This document shows positions 1 through 21,000 of a stretch of DNA of 64,000 nt, piece after piece. The DNA is from Guillardia theta CCMP2712 (lineage: Eukaryota; Cryptophyceae; Pyrenomonadales; Geminigeraceae). The notes beneath the pieces are model-generated. The model worked only from the letters and a program-made list of their open reading frames with translations. It was not told where the DNA came from and did no database searches. Location: the NCBI RefSeq assembly GCF_000315625.1, contig NW_005434604.1, positions 73,643 to 137,642 of the forward strand. The letters are read 5' to 3'. Every line of letters begins with the position of its first letter. Positions within the stretch are counted from its first letter, which is position 1. The position numbers and the translations under genes are program-made.

Positions 1-1782
1 GCGGATGATTCTCTCCAGCTCGAGCTGGCGCTGCATGTCCCGCAGCCTGAGCTCCTCTGATCTCCTCTGTCTGCGCTCCTCTGCTCTCATCAGTCTATAG
101 AGCTCCTCCGATGTCTCCATCAGCCTCGCAGGCTCCTCCACTCTCTGTCGCAGCCTGGAGAGCTGCAGAGAGTCGGCTCTCCTGCTGTCCTTGTCGACAG
201 GCAGGCCAGCTACCAAGTGCTTCTGAGTGTACTCGACCAGCCTTCTCTCGAGGAGGGACTGTTCGCGGTCGCGGTACTTGTCCACGACGTCCTTGACGGC
301 AGGCTGCAGCGCTTGGGGGAAGGAGAGCGGGTTTGGCTCCCCCGGGCAGCTCGTGTACGAGTGGCTGGCCCATGCCCCGAGGCACATCCAGCAGAACTGG
401 TGCCCGCACTTCCTGCACGTCATGTGATTGCATCCTCCCATCTTCTGGATGCGATATTCGCACTTCGTGCATGGCTTGGTGCTCCGAGCAATCTCCTCTT
501 GGTCACTGGGAGCCTGGGCTCCTGCTTCCTCCTGCTCTTCTCCGCTAGCAATCTTGATGATCCTCGACTTCAGGGCCGTCAGAGAAGCTCTATCGCACAG
601 GTCGAGGATGTCTTGGAGGTTATACACATTCACCGGCTGCTCCTCACCAGACACCGTCTGATCATAACGGGGCCTGAACAGCCGGAAGCTGGCGGAGGTG
701 GCGATCGTGTCCAAAATGTCGATCTGGTCTTCCTCATCTTGCATGTCGTGTAGGAACAGATTGAACAGCTGGTTCGCGTCTGCTCCCCTCATCTCTGTTG
801 CTGCTCCAAGACCTGCGACCGGGGGGGGATCTCTCAGCAGCCTCCAGCTGTTGGCCTCGCGGGTCGCCTGCTCGGTGCCTGACGTGACCTCATGACTCTC
901 TACCGCTGACGAGCCGTCGGGCTGGCGGGAAGACTGTCGGGCGGCTTGAGCTGCTCGGCTCGAGCTCAGACGATGCTCGCTGACGGGAAACGAGCGGAGC
1001 TGACAGGCTGCGACCTCACGCGTTTCAGCTCGAAGCTCTTCCTCAAGGAGTCTTCGCCGAACCGTTCTCTCAAACGAGACTCCAAGCTCTGCTTGTTCGT
1101 TGCTTTCAAGCTGCTGGCAGACTGCATCGTGAGCCTCATCGAGCTGCCGCAATCTCTCTTCCAGCAATACCCGCGACTCGCACCCGACGATGACGTGCGC
1201 AGGCACCAACTTTCTCGATGCCAGTGAGCAACCGACGCAGAACATGGCCATGCAGCCCTCACACTTGACCGTAGCTGTGCTGTTCTGATGGGACACAGCG
1301 GCCATGGTCGAGACCGAGGTCGAGACGGCCTGACAGCAGGGAGAGGTACACGGCAGTATGCCCGCCTGCCACGAGATGTAGCTCCTCTCTATGCTGCCGT
1401 ATGTCTCCAGGAGGACCCGCCATTCATCGTCGTTGGCAAAGCGAGTCTGCAAAGCTTGTCGGTCGAAGCGCAGCTTGTCCGTGCATCCAGCATTGGGACA
1501 GCCAGGAAGCTGGATTGTCACTTCTTGGTCATTGATGGCGAATGCCAGGAATCGCTTGAAGCAATCTGCGTGAAGCCTGTGGCCGCAGCTCAAGCGCACG
1601 CTGCTGATCGCATCGGTGTCTTGGCAGATAACGCAGTGGAAGTCTTCCTGTTGGTGCTGGTGCTGGTCAGACTCAGATGTCGAGGGGGCAGGATCAGCGA
1701 AGAGCATGCCTAGGGCATCGCCTATCCTGTCAGGGTCTCCGCAGGTCTGATCAAAAATGCTGCATGTACAAGTCAGCAACAT
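1..1782 (-). CDS. RBR (RING-IBR-RING2) E3 ubiquitin ligase, 3' end beyond window
   Basis: One uninterrupted frame of 594 codons, read leftward from ATG 1782 (a stop lies just upstream) and leaving the window still open. RING1 lies near 1650-1480 (CVICQ, then CGHRLHADC, then CPNAGC). A Cys-rich IBR segment (KCEGCMAMFCVGC) lies near 1270-1190. RING2 lies near 475-300 (CTKCEYRIQ, GGCNHMTC, CGHQFCWMCLGAW). RBR ligases take ubiquitin from E2 onto the RING2 cysteine before transfer; that cysteine is present in GGCNHM. Unusual for the family, about 225 Gln/Glu-rich residues separate IBR from RING2, where Ariadne- or Parkin-type proteins have a short linker. After RING2 the chain is a charged, probably coiled-coil segment. 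No Ariadne UBA-like region is visible before RING1, so a specific orthologue cannot be named. The gene is intronless, unlike most neighbours. Confidence 0.85.
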   Translation of the reverse strand, partial: MLLTCTCSIFDQTCGDPDRIGDALGMLFADPAPSTSESDQHQHQQEDFHCVICQDTDAISSVRLSCGHRLHADCFKRFLAFAINDQEVTIQLPGCPNAGCTDKLRFDRQALQTRFANDDEWRVLLETYGSIERSYISWQAGILPCTSPCCQAVSTSVSTMAAVSHQNSTATVKCEGCMAMFCVGCSLASRKLVPAHVIVGCESRVLLEERLRQLDEAHDAVCQQLESNEQAELGVSFERTVRRRLLEEELRAETREVAACQLRSFPVSEHRLSSSRAAQAARQSSRQPDGSSAVESHEVTSGTEQATREANSWRLLRDPPPVAGLGAATEMRGADANQLFNLFLHDMQDEEDQIDILDTIATSASFRLFRPRYDQTVSGEEQPVNVYNLQDILDLCDRASLTALKSRIIKIASGEEQEEAGAQAPSDQEEIARSTKPCTKCEYRIQKMGGCNHMTCRKCGHQFCWMCLGAWASHSYTSCPGEPNPLSFPQALQPAVKDVVDKYRDREQSLLERRLVEYTQKHLVAGLPVDKDSRRADSLQLSRLRQRVEEPARLMETSEELYRLMRAEERRQRRSEELRLRDMQRQLELERIIR

Positions 1783-2918
1783 TATTTCGACCAAGACAAC
1801 GACGCATACCTGGGGGCGTCCCACCCGCAAACTTCGAGGACGAAGGAATTAGCGTTGGTGTTCGGAAGGCTCGGTGGAGCATGGCGGTGCTGTTGACAAG
1901 ACATTGTACCAACTATGTGTTGTGTTCACCAAGAAGTTCTGCAAAAAGTAAGAATCAAGTGCGAGAGGAACCAGGAGGATTTGGTTGAGTGAGATACAGT
2001 AGGTTGGGTGTGGAAGAGACGATGCAGAAGAGAGGAGGTAGTGTATCTACGGACAGGGGGAGGAAGCGAGAGCAGGTAAGAAATCATCGATTCCGAAGAG
2101 GGGTGGGGTCCTTTTCTTTGGTGAAAATGGGGGTATGGATATGGATTCATTGAAGAGCGGCATGGAAACTGGAGGTAGAGAAGGTATATACCCTTTTCTA
2201 TTCGAGCAGAACATATAAATTTCTTTCCTTTACTGAGGTGAGAGATACTGGAGGAGAAAGTGTTCGAGACCAAACAGATAGGGAGGGTAGGGGTGTGGAA
2301 GTGAAGGGTAGGGGGTAAAGGGGTGGTTGACTCAGATTCAAACATGTTTGTAGGAATTTGGGACTGGCCGGCGGCTGCACGTGACCAACTTTCAACTGAC
2401 TGGTCCGGTCATCCGGGCCTTCTAGCCCGCCGCCAAGATGGCAGGCCCGGCCCGGAATCTGAGTGACCGCCGGTCGGTCAGTGATCACACGAGTCAGCGG
2501 CCGTCCAAATGGGCTGAGCCTGTCACTGTGTGAACGGTGACTCTCTGAATGTCTGGATGCTTGCCAATCCTGAGTTGTTCAGCAAGTTCCCGTGACCTCC
2601 CGGCTGTGCATTCAACTCCGAGTCACCCGTGTTGAGCAAAACTTGAAAACAGTCGGGAGCTGGTTGCAGCTCACTGAGTCAGAAGCGCAAGAACAAGTTA
2701 GAGGAAGAAAGGGAAGGGGAGGGAGGGAGGGAGGGAGGGAGGGAGGGAGGGAGGGAGGGAGGGAGGGAGGGAGGGAGGGAGGGAGGGAGGGAGGGAGGGA
2801 GGGAGTAGAAAGCAAGGGAAGAGAACGTGAGTGTGAAAAGCTTGCGGAGCGGATCAAAAAGTCAGAGGCAGCAAAGCTCCATCGCCCCTTCTAGCTCTTC
2901 TCGTCACTCCACCTCAAG
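1783..2918. other. Intergenic region with GC-rich island
   Basis: Lies between the divergent RBR and ARM-like genes. 1900-2340 holds moderately purine-rich DNA without a convincing exon. 2360-2520 is a GC island with GGCCCGGCCCGG-type sequence, resembling islands in other intergenic regions of this window. Open frames here are short and lack splice support. Confidence 0.6.
2717..2804. repeat. (GGGA)n microsatellite
   Basis: About 22 uninterrupted copies of a GGGA tetramer, just upstream of the first exon of the ARM-like gene. Confidence 0.95.
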
Positions 2919-11303
<8,385 letters not shown>

Positions 11304-12386
11304 CGCGCTGTCCTGCTTCGAGGATCCTTGTGGTTTCCGTCAACCAATTTAAGATGAAATTTCTGAAAGCGCTGACGTTGATATCGGCCGGATATCGGCC
11401 ACATGCTGCCCTTCTCGCTCTATCGACGACTGCAGCGAATTCAAAGGTTGTGTGCTCAACGTTGTACCATCCGATTCATTGTTCTGAAGACCACTCGTGC
11501 ATGTCTGGACGCTGTGAAGGGGAACCGTTGAACGTCAACGGAAGCAGCGGGGAGCACCTGTCTAAGAGTGTTTGCCACCCAGGGTGCTGCCGCTGCAAAT
11601 CATTGTTGGGCCTGCCCACGGAGAAGACACCGTGTGGGAAGTCTTTGCTAAGTGGGGTTGCCATGCATGTATGTGTAGAATGAATCAATCAAGTCGAAAG
11701 GTTGTTTTCCAAGCTGTCTTTGCTGTTTACTGTTGCCATGGAAGCGGCAAGAGCGTTCAAGTTGCACATTCCATACCGCTGCTTCAACACTTGTCATCGC
11801 AGTGCGCTCATCGCCCGATTTTCCGAACCGTCCAACTTCCGAAGTTGGGACTCGAAGTTCGGGCCCGGGCTGTTCAGCCGGCCGGGCCCCGGGCACCTTT
11901 AGACTGTTCGGGCCCGGCGGCACTTACTGGGCCGCATTTCGTATCCAACTTGGCGGCTGCCACGGCATGGGACGCAAGTCTAAAATGTGGTTTTAAAACA
12001 AGCAGATCGATGTACTTTCGCATCGTTTCAACTAGACTTCTTCGGAAAGTTGCTGAAAGAACTCGTTTGATGATTTTTTACATCCTTGTAGTATCTTTAA
12101 AATATAAAAATCCGTTGCGGCCCTTGGACCCTAGCTTGCTTCTGACCTTTCAACTCAAGGATCAAGTCTTATAAATATAAAAGTCACCATAAATATTTTT
12201 TAATTACACAAAAACATTACTATTTCAAAAAAATACTTTTTATCTCTAAAAAGTATTTTGTATCCCAACTCTTGTCAAAAAGTGTTTTAGGAGACCTAAG
12301 GCAACGCGCTCATGCAAGTGCGCAGGAGTATCAAGGCGAGGGGCTCAGGGCATGCGGGAGCTTGTTAGGTGGGAGAAGGGAGGAAG
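11304..12386. other. Intergenic region: GC island followed by AT-rich patch
   Basis: 11850-11935 is a GC island dominated by GGGCCCGG palindromes. 12040-12290 turns AT-rich with A/T homopolymers. No exon-like reading frame with splice sites was found. The GC-then-AT layout recurs near 26000, 32700 and 45300. Confidence 0.6.
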
Positions 12387-13169
12387 ATGAGGAATGATAG
12401 AAACATGGGAGGAAGAAGCATTATATGCACCAGTAGCCATCGATATCCAGGAAGCGCGGCATTGCTGCAAATGTGTTGGCCAGGTTTTAAAGTGGGAACA
12501 GAAGATTGTATGTTGTTTTACTCCGAAAGCCGTAAGAGGTTGCATGCCCAAACAGTCAGATCCTAAGTAAAACCTTCCTGATTGAATCCTTTTGGTGCAG
12601 GGGATCCCTTGGGAGGCTACATATTGTTCTTGTCTGGTTCTTTCGCACAGGAACTCAATGCTCGGGGACGAAAGGCGGTTGACGTTGCGTTGAGACCAGC
12701 ATCTGCAATGAACGACTTGCATGAGACGAAAGACCAAGAAATCGAATCTAGCAGATCGAATGCCCGCCAGCTCTTGGAGGAAGAGAATTCAGAGAGTTAT
12801 GCTTGCGAGAAGAGGAGGAGGACAGCAGGACACCAACGATGCTGCCCAGTGTCGGAGGGGTCGAACACGGAAGATTGTACTTGCGTACAAAGTGAGCATG
12901 TGCTCGGTGCTAAGGTTACAAGCATAACGAGGGAGAAGTTGCTGATGTTGAAAGACCTTCAAGCTACCAACAAGCGGCTGCGGCAGGACGTGCTCTTCCT
13001 TTACCTCCAAGTGATGACTTGTCCCTTGTCTTGATTGCATCTCACCTCCTCGCAGGTGCAGTGGCTGAGACAAGTCCTCCACCAGCTCGACTCAGGAGGG
13101 TTGAATCTTGAGCAGCCGGCAGCAGAAGGCGACACCTCCTCGTTGTCGTCTAACGACTGCGTTCAGTAG
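12387..13169 (+). CDS. Hypothetical 222-residue protein, 3 exons
   Basis: Exons 12387-12531, 12601-13010 and 13056-13169 join in phase (145+410+114 nt = 223 codons including TAG). Introns are GTAAGA...GTGCAG (69 nt) and GTGATG...CGCAG (45 nt). The product is hydrophilic with an acidic, Ser/Glu-rich middle. The C-terminal half, from about residue 155, carries a leucine-spaced helix (LLMLKDLQATNKRLRQDV) continuing across the last junction, suggestive of a coiled coil that could mediate dimerisation. There is no signal peptide, membrane span or recognised domain. ATG 12387 is the first in-frame ATG; an upstream exon cannot be excluded. Function unknown. Confidence 0.6.
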
Positions 13170-14029
13170 CTTTCTGCCCGTCCTCCATGTCCCTTGCCGT
13201 GAATCTCTCTCCCGCTCTGTCTGCTCTGCCTCTGCTCCATCATGGGCACACTCAGTGAGATGGGTCCTCTGCTCGGGCGTCGGGCTCAGGCGCTGGCATC
13301 TCTCCCGGTTCCCAGCAGGTTCCGCTCCCTCTTGGTATAGAGATCTGCCGCCCCGCTCTCTCTGTATCCGATTTCAGCGGTTCCCCTCCTGCCATCCTGC
13401 CATCCTGCTCTCCCTCATCCTCTGCTCTGCTCTGCTCTGCTCAGCTCTCCTCACCCCTCCTCTCCTCTCCTCTTCCCTCTTCTTCTCTCCTCGCCTCGCC
13501 TCGCCTCGCCTTCCCCCAATCTCTTCCCTCGTACCTCTCCACTTCGATGGTCGCTCCTTTGTGTTCCCAAACCTGCGGACCACACTCAGGACTGCTCGGA
13601 CAAAGAACAACAACAGGGATAAACCCATGAAGAAAGCGGCAGAGCTGGAGAGGCTGGAGGGAGTGAGGAGAAGGAGAGAAGGGAGGGGCATGGCAAAGGA
13701 GATAGACTTAAGAGGAGGAATACAATTGGATTGTACCGTCCGATCCTCATTGAACCATAAGAATCTTGATCTGATCTTCCCACCGATGAATTCAATCCGC
13801 GCATTTCCACCTCTCGCATGGTACCTGAGCAGAGATGACAATGTTATCTTCTGACCACCTCCTCCTTCCTCCCCACTGTTCTCCTGCTCTCAAATCACCC
13901 TATTTCCCTCCTCACATGCAGTGAAAGACTGCTACTTTGAAATGTTGAATGCAAGTCTCCTCAAATCGAATCGACGAGTAGCTTGAAAGAGAAAGCAGTC
14001 AGACGCGCACGAACTAGCCCTGCTTGTTG
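13170..14029. other. Intergenic, pyrimidine-rich
   Basis: Long C/T-rich stretches (13190-13550) with reading frames made of Ser/Leu/Pro repeats. No exon is supported. Confidence 0.5.
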
Positions 14030-14841
14030 AAATTCGCTCACTCGTCCAAAGTAGCTGCGAACGCCCCTTGCTCCAGGTGGCAGTGGCTGACTACAGCCCG
14101 ACCCGCTCCGTAGCTGTGTGCTGCTTCAGGATAGCGCGCAGTAGAGCACGAGGCAACCTCCGGATCGATCTGCCGATGTCTCCGGCGAGGAGGAGGGAGC
14201 ATCGTTGCAGGGACACTTGGGAGCTGTCCCTGACCTTGATGACGTCATGAGCGTGGAAGGGACGTCTCTCTTCCCGCTCACCTGAAAGACGTCCGCGCAT
14301 CTTGCCCGCTCAGAGATCCCTCCTATGCAGCAGTCTCGCGCTTCTACATCACTGACTGGCACGTCAGCCGTCGCCTTGCGGGGCTGGGGGGAGCACGTGG
14401 GGACGGGGGAGTGATCCTCACCTTGACAAGGAGCATTTCACGACTGTGGCGGTGCTGTATCTCATGGTACATTTCTTACCAGCAGACTAGTCAAAGCTCC
14501 ACCTCACACCAGCTCTTGTCACCTCAAACAGCCAGGGCCCGCCCAGGATCAAGAACAAGTGCATGTAAAGCTGTCATGGTATACAACTCACACGCAACTT
14601 TGCGCTACTACTTGATGAGTCACCTCGTCCGATCGCATCAGCATGTTCAGCCCTGTCGCTCAACGCCCGTCAGCCCTCGATCTCTTCATGGGTACAAGGG
14701 AGCCGACCGCTGAAAGTTCCGCACGTCTCCTGCAGCATCCACCACCTCCCTGACAGCACAGCAGGGTTGCCCTGGCAAGTTCGCCCTTCAACCGAGGAGC
14801 ATCACACAGTCCAACTTGCCTGCGTCGAACTTCGGAAGTGA
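14030..14841 (+). other. Possible plus-strand gene fragment, structure unresolved
   Basis: Several short frames look protein-like: about 14160-14287 (GEEEGASLQGHLGAV, then DLDDVMSVEG), 14400-14467 (DPHLDKEHFTTVAVLYLM followed by a GTACAT donor) and 14640-14841. The second faintly resembles the His-x-Asp strand of 2-oxoglutarate oxygenases, but no Gly/His partner motifs were found. Phases do not join cleanly, so no product is assigned. Confidence 0.25.
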
Positions 14842-15426
14842 TAGAAGGAGCCTTCCCTTATGGTGAACGGGCTCTTCCACGTCACGTACGGCGTACTGGT
14901 AGAGCTGTTGGTCTTGGCCATACAGTCAGTGATGTCTTCGATGGCCGTTGCCTCGTCCTCCTGGTACCCCAACCTGACAGTATGCGGCATCAGAGTATCC
15001 TCGCCACAGATCACGATCAAGGGCGCACGTCTCAGTCTGTCGGAGCAGGAGGAAGCTGTTGTTGAACACTGGGTTCCTGATGACCTGGGGCATATAGAAG
15101 ACGAGGACGGCTTTGGTCTTGTTTTGCAGCTGACTGACGAATTCCTCTGCAGGCCTCACTCGGATCACAGGGAAAGACGGCACGATGGTCGGATCGATAG
15201 GAAACCGGCTGAATACCAGCGTCCTCCTCTCAGGAAACGACCAGGTCGCCTTCTTGGTGCGCACATGATAGTAATACTCCCTGCCTCGCCGATCCTTCGC
15301 TGACTTCCACTCGGGCGGCAGAGCGCCATCGGCTCTTGGGTAGGCAGCGGGCCTCAGGGGTGAGGAGGAGAAGGAGGGATGGAGGCAGCGGGTCAGGAGG
15401 AGCAAGAGAACAAGGACTCGCTTCAT
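14802..15426 (-). CDS. Secreted or membrane WW-domain protein, with apparent frameshift
   Basis: ATG 15426 begins a clear signal peptide (MKRVLVLLLLLTRCLHPSF). A WW domain follows at residues about 36-66: LPPEWKSAKDRRGREYYYH then TKKATWSFP, with both signature tryptophans and the Tyr triplet. WW domains bind proline-rich peptides. The next part (KAVLVFYMPQ) loosely resembles a thioredoxin-fold strand but lacks a CxxC. Near 15018 the frame must change: the first frame soon becomes basic and unnatural, while the alternative continues as CGEDTLMPHTVRLGYQEDE and ends at the stop at 14802. No GT-AG intron of reasonable size explains the shift, so it is either a one-base assembly error or a disabled gene. 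A WW domain behind a signal peptide is unusual. Confidence 0.55.
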
Positions 15427-15769
15427 CGTGCCCTCGTTCCCGCAAAACAGCACAGCGATGAATCCCCTTTCACAACAACCATAGCTCCGTACTCCTCACT
15501 CCTCCTACTCTTCTCTTCTCTACTGCTCTTGTCTTGTCTTGTCTTGTCTTGTCCTCTCGGCTCTCCCTCCACTTACTCTCTTCCAGTGCCCCTGTTCATT
15601 CTTCGCCAAGAATTCGCATAGAGCGAACTGAGCAGGTCTGCCTCAGGCAGTCCTGCAAGTCAGCTAGCTAGTAGTAGTAGAAATGCTCTACTACGGGCTA
15701 TGACGTTCTGCCATGGGAGGCAACAGAGAGAAGGGTCGCATCAAGAATGCTGATGAGCAGGAGGATGGA

Positions 15770-16027
15770 TGGATGGATGGGGGGAGGGAGGAGGGAGGGA
15801 GGGAGTGGAGGGAGGGAGGGCGAGGAGGGAGGGAGGGAGGGAGGGGGGAGGGGAGGAGGGGAGGGAGGGAGGGCGAGGAGGGAGGGAGGGAGGGAGGGAG
15901 GGAGGGNNNNNNNNNNNNNNNNNNNNNNNNNNNNNNNNNNNNNNNNNNNNNNNNNNNNNNNNNNNNNNNNNNNNNNNNNNNNNNNNNNNNNNNNNNNNNN
16001 NNNNNNAGGGAGGGAGGGAGGGAGGGG
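15770..16027. repeat. Degenerate (GGGA)n repeat interrupted by a gap
   Basis: GGATGGAT, then GGGA/GGAG tetramers on both sides of the gap. The repeat probably caused the assembly break. Confidence 0.9.
15907..16006. other. Assembly gap (100 N)
   Basis: Exactly 100 undetermined bases within a GGGA repeat. A round number suggests a placeholder of unknown true size. Confidence 0.95.
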
Positions 16028-17762
16028 AGGTGAATCGAAGAAACGAAGAGAGGAGGAGGAGAAAGAGGGGCAGGCTAGCACAGCAAGGTAGAAGCAAGAC
16101 GTGACGGTGCAATGAGCGAGGGGGGAGGGTGGCGGATAGGAGTGACATTGCGGGCAGGTTGGTTGGGGTTGATCTTGTTGTCTTCGGATGCATCAGTAGC
16201 AGATCGCCTCGATGAAGATGGTCGGCATGAGGGGTGGGAGCATCCCTGTCCTCCTCCTCCTCCTCCCCCTCCTCCTCCTCTTCCTCAATCATCGGCCAGC
16301 GCTTGCTGACAACATCCTCCCTGTCATTCCCGATGCCTTCGCTGGCGACATGGACGACGGGATGGTGGACGAGCTTCCAGAGTACGTTCCAAGGTGAGGC
16401 AGGAGGAGCAAGACCTAGCGCAGGGTGACTCTCGATGCCCAGCGCAGGGAACCTGAAGCAGCGAGCATGGTTCCGGTCGGCAGGACTCGGCATGTTCATC
16501 CACTGGGGAGTGTACAGCGTGTTGGGAAGAGGAGAGTGGGTGCTGAACAACGAGAGGATGAAGATGAGCGACTACGAGCAGCTTCGAGGTCACTTCCACC
16601 CCTCCAACTTCAACGCCACAGAGTGGGTTCTCCTAGCCAAGTCAGCAGGCATGTCGTACATAACCTTCACCTCCAAGCACCATGATGGCTTCTGCATGTG
16701 GCACACCAAGCAGACGAGGTGGAACATAGTGGACGCCACCAGCTACGGGCAGGACATCCTGCGGCAGCTCGCGGAGGCCTGCAGGGAGCATGGCCTGAAG
16801 CTGTTCGTCTACTACTCTCCTCTCGACTGGAGCCACCCCGACTACTTCCCTCGTGGCTTCACCGGCACTGAGACGGGCCGGCCGGCCGGCGGCAACTGGA
16901 GCGAGTACCTTGCCTACATGCACCGGCAGCTTGAGGAGATCCTCTCCGAGTACGGGGAGATAGCTGGGATCTGGCTGGACGGGTGGTGGGACAAGCCGTC
17001 GCACGAGACGTGGAGAACGGAGGAGACGTACAAGTTGATCCACCGGCTGCAGCCGAATGCGCTGATCGGCAACAACCACCATCGGTCTCCTTACTGGGGG
17101 GAGGACATGCAGATCTTTGAGAAGGACGCGCCTGGTGAGAACACGCAGGGGTACGCTCACAGCTCGCTGCAGGTGGACTCGTCCCTGCCTCTCGAGACAT
17201 GCGATACTCTGCATGCCAACGGAGCATGGGGATACACCGGCGACCACACGCCCAAGCCCATGGAGCACGTCGTTCGCATGCTCGTTCGGTCTGCTGGCTT
17301 CGACGCCAACCTCCTCCTCAACGTGGGGCCCATGCCCACCGGGGACATCCAGCCGGAGTTCCAGCAGAGTCTCCAGCTGCTGGGGGCTTGGCTGGGGCAG
17401 TACAGAGAGAGCGTGTTAGGAACGAGAGGAGGCCCTTCGCCTCCAGCGCCATGGGGGGTGACGACGAGGAGGCAGGGGATCGTTTACATCCACATCCTTG
17501 AGTGGGCGCGAGGAGCCGACGGCGAGAATTTACCGCAGATGCGAATCCCTCTTCCTCGCCTGGCGTTTGAGAGCATCCTGGTGATCACGTTTGTCTTGTT
17601 GAGTCAGAAGTTCTGGCGTTGCTTTGCTCTTGTTCAGTCTCTGCAAGGGGATTCTATCCACAGATCCGTGTTGTTTTCCTTCGTTCGAATCTTCCTCATT
17701 CCTCGCCCCCCCTCCCCCTATCCTCTCCTCCTCCTCTTCTCTCTCCCTTAACTCTCTCCCTT

Positions 17763-17821
<59 letters not shown>

Positions 17822-17840
17822 CATCTCTCTCTCTCTCTCT

Positions 17841-17887
<47 letters not shown>

Positions 17888-17999
17888 TCTCTCTCTCTCT
17901 CTCTCTCCATCTCTCTCTCTCCATCTCTCTCTCTCTCTCTCTCCATCTCTCTCTCCATCTCTCTCTCTCTCTCCATCTCTCTCTCTGTCTCTCTCTCTG

Positions 18000-18097
<98 letters not shown>

Positions 18098-21000
18098 GCT
18101 CTCGCTCTGTCTCGCTCTCTCTCTGTCTCTCTCTGTCTCTCTCTGTCTCTCTCTGTCTCTCTCTCTCTCTCTCTGACTAGGTTCGTTTACGACTTTAGGG
18201 TGCAGAGGTCATGTCTTGCCAGCCTCCTCTCTGTCATCAAGAGACGTCTGATGTTCAGTTCTCCAAGTGCGTCCATTGAACGCACCTGTCAACGCACGCT
18301 CATTTGACGTCTTTGTTTCTTGACACCCCAGGGACTCCACGGGGATAACTGAGGTCGAGGTGAGAACTGTAGAGGGCATGTCAACGATGGTGACGTCACC
18401 TCAGGTCCAGGAGGGAGTAAGAGACGAGTACGACACCATCATCAAAGTGTCGATAGACGACAAGGCATGAGAAGCCCGCGGGCCTTCGACTTGATAGCTG
18501 CTGACTGTCTTGCAGCAGGGCGTCAAGACGGAGTTGTGAAACATTAGAAGCTTGTCTGCAGTTGAGAATCGATGGAAGACAATAGACAGCATCACAAGCT
18601 ATCGAATGGACTGTATTCATCACGAGTCGAGTTTATCCCCCCCCCTTATCCCCTCCCTCCCTCCCCCTCCACCCTCCTCCCTCCCTCCTCCTCCTCCTCC
18701 TCCTCCTCCTCCTCCTCCTCCTCCTCCTCCTCCTCCTCCCCCTCCCCCTTCCTCCTCGAACATCAACTCTGTCGCAACTTAGAGCTGGAGGGCGCGGCAG
18801 GCGCTGGTGGAAGTAGAGAAAGAAGACTTGGGAGAGACGCGAGAGACTCGGATGAGTCGCTGATGCGCGATGTCCTAGGAGAGAGGAGGGTCAGAGATGC
18901 GATGGGAGCGATGGGGGAGGAGAGGAGGGGGAACGTGAAGGAGGAAAGATTTCGAGCAGGGGAGAAGAAGGGGAGGAGGGAAGACAGAGGCGGCAACAAA
19001 GCTGTTGGGAAGGAGGAGAGAAGGAGAGGATAGGATTCGCTTTCACCTGCAACGTGTACCAGAGGTTGGGGATCTTGCGGAGGAGAGGCCAGGCGTCCTC
19101 AAAGGAGAGAGCCAGCAGCTCGCTGCAGGAGCGTGAGTCGCTATCGACTGACAGCAGCGCAGGCAGGTGAAGAGAGACAATCCGGTGAGGAAGAAACGCA
19201 GCAGGAGCGAAGGCAACATCGCAGCATCCATAGCAACCTAGCAACCCAGCAAGACAACGGGGCATCTGCATGCTCTGTCCTTCACCTCTTGTCAGTAGCG
19301 ACGACATCTGCTGCCCGGCGGCATCGGTGAAGCGCTTCCTTGCGGGGGATCCCTGACGAGAGCATCTTGGCGATGTTGATGAAGCTCAGCTCTCCTACGC
19401 ACTAAACAAAGAGTTAACTTCTCCACCCTGCTCCTCCTTCTGTCCTGCTCCTCCTTCTGCTCCATGCACCCACTCCTGGTCCTCGTCCTTGTCCTACTGT
19501 GCCCCTACTTCTGCCATTCCCCTCCCCCTGCTGCAACTTGCTCCTGCTCCTGCTCCTACTCCTGCCATGCTCTTCCTACCTGCCCCTTGGTGAGCCGCTC
19601 AAGTTCCTTGTCGTTGAGGGTGCAAACCAAAGAGCCGGAGACGATGAAGTACATGGGGTCACCGGGAGAGCCTGTGGACGCGACGAGACATCACCTTGCG
19701 CGGTCTCGGGGCAGAGAGCCAAGGAGTACGCGAGGGATCGAGATGAGGGAGGAGTAGCAGCCGGGAGGGGCCACAAAGAGAAGGAAGAAGGAGGAGGAAT
19801 GGGGAAGGGAGGGAGGGAGGGAGGGAGGGAGGGAGGGAGGGAGGGAGGGTGGGGACTGAAGAGGGGTGGGGGGGGACTTGGACGCAAACGAAGACGATGC
19901 CGAAAGAAGAAGGGGGTGCAAATTAAGAGATGAAATAGGAGGGAACCAACCTTTGCGGGTCAGGTATTGTCCTTCTTGGATGGTGACGGGCTTGAGCTTT
20001 TCCGCCATCATCCGGATCGCAGCATCGTCGACCTGGAAGGAGGCAGAGCTGTCAGAGGCCCAGAGAGGAAGAGGTCGAAGGAGACCCCTCGATCCTATCG
20101 TCTACCAGACTCTATCCTCACATTCTACACTCTCTCCTTCTCAGTTCACTGTCATTCTGTCCTACCCTCGCATGGTTCGTGGGCCCTTCTTGTCACTCCT
20201 GCTGTTTCTTTCTCCCACCTATCCTACCCTCCCCCCCCTTGTCTCTCCTCTCCTCTCCTCTGCTCTGCTCTCCTCTATTGTCTTCACCTTGCGGATAGTG
20301 AATGCCATGCACTTCTTCAGAGCCTGCATCGAGACTCAGCTTGGAGTAAGCTGGGGAGAGGGGGCTCTTACTACGACTCGGTCCTCCACGTCCTCTAACG
20401 CGCTCTTCAGGTCCTGCCCTCCTTGGCCACTTGGGATGGACATGTGATTGGTGATCGCCTTGGAGAGTGTCTGCGACATGTTGGTCAGGAGGCAGAGAGG
20501 GACAGCAGACGAGAAAGTTGAAGAGGCAAGTGAGAGGGGAAGAGGCGGCCGAATCAGGAGAAGACGAGGTAGAAGAGCAGAGACGGGAGAAGGCAGAACG
20601 AGGAGAGGAGGAGAGGAGACGTAGGAGGAGAGGGAGTGTTGAGGTAGGAAGGGAGGAAGGGGAAGGCAGCTCGTGAGTGCCTGCAGCATGGCGCACTGGT
20701 CGAGATCGAAAGAGGTCCTCGGCTCTGAGTCGAAGACACAAATTGTACCTACGGGCCTGGCGACGAGAGTGAGGAAAAGAGTCGGGGAAGGGAATGATAG
20801 GAGAGGATGAATGAGAGAAACAAGCTTGATGGGAGGAGGAGAGGAAAAGGAGGAGAGTCGAGGAGGATCAGAAGTGGGAGTAGCAAGGAAGAGAGATAGA
20901 GAGAGGATGAGGAGGAGGAGGAGGAGGAGGAGGAGGAGGAGGAGGAGGAGCATATGGATTCAGGAATAGAAGTTTGGGTAGAAGAATGTGAGTCGGGGAG

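Larger units (their letters stand above)
15427..16211. other. Intergenic with (GGGA)n tract and assembly gap
   Basis: (CTTGT)n near 15530-15553, then GGGA-type repeat from about 15770 through the gap to 16027. No exon seen. Reading frames crossing the gap are repeat translation. Confidence 0.7.
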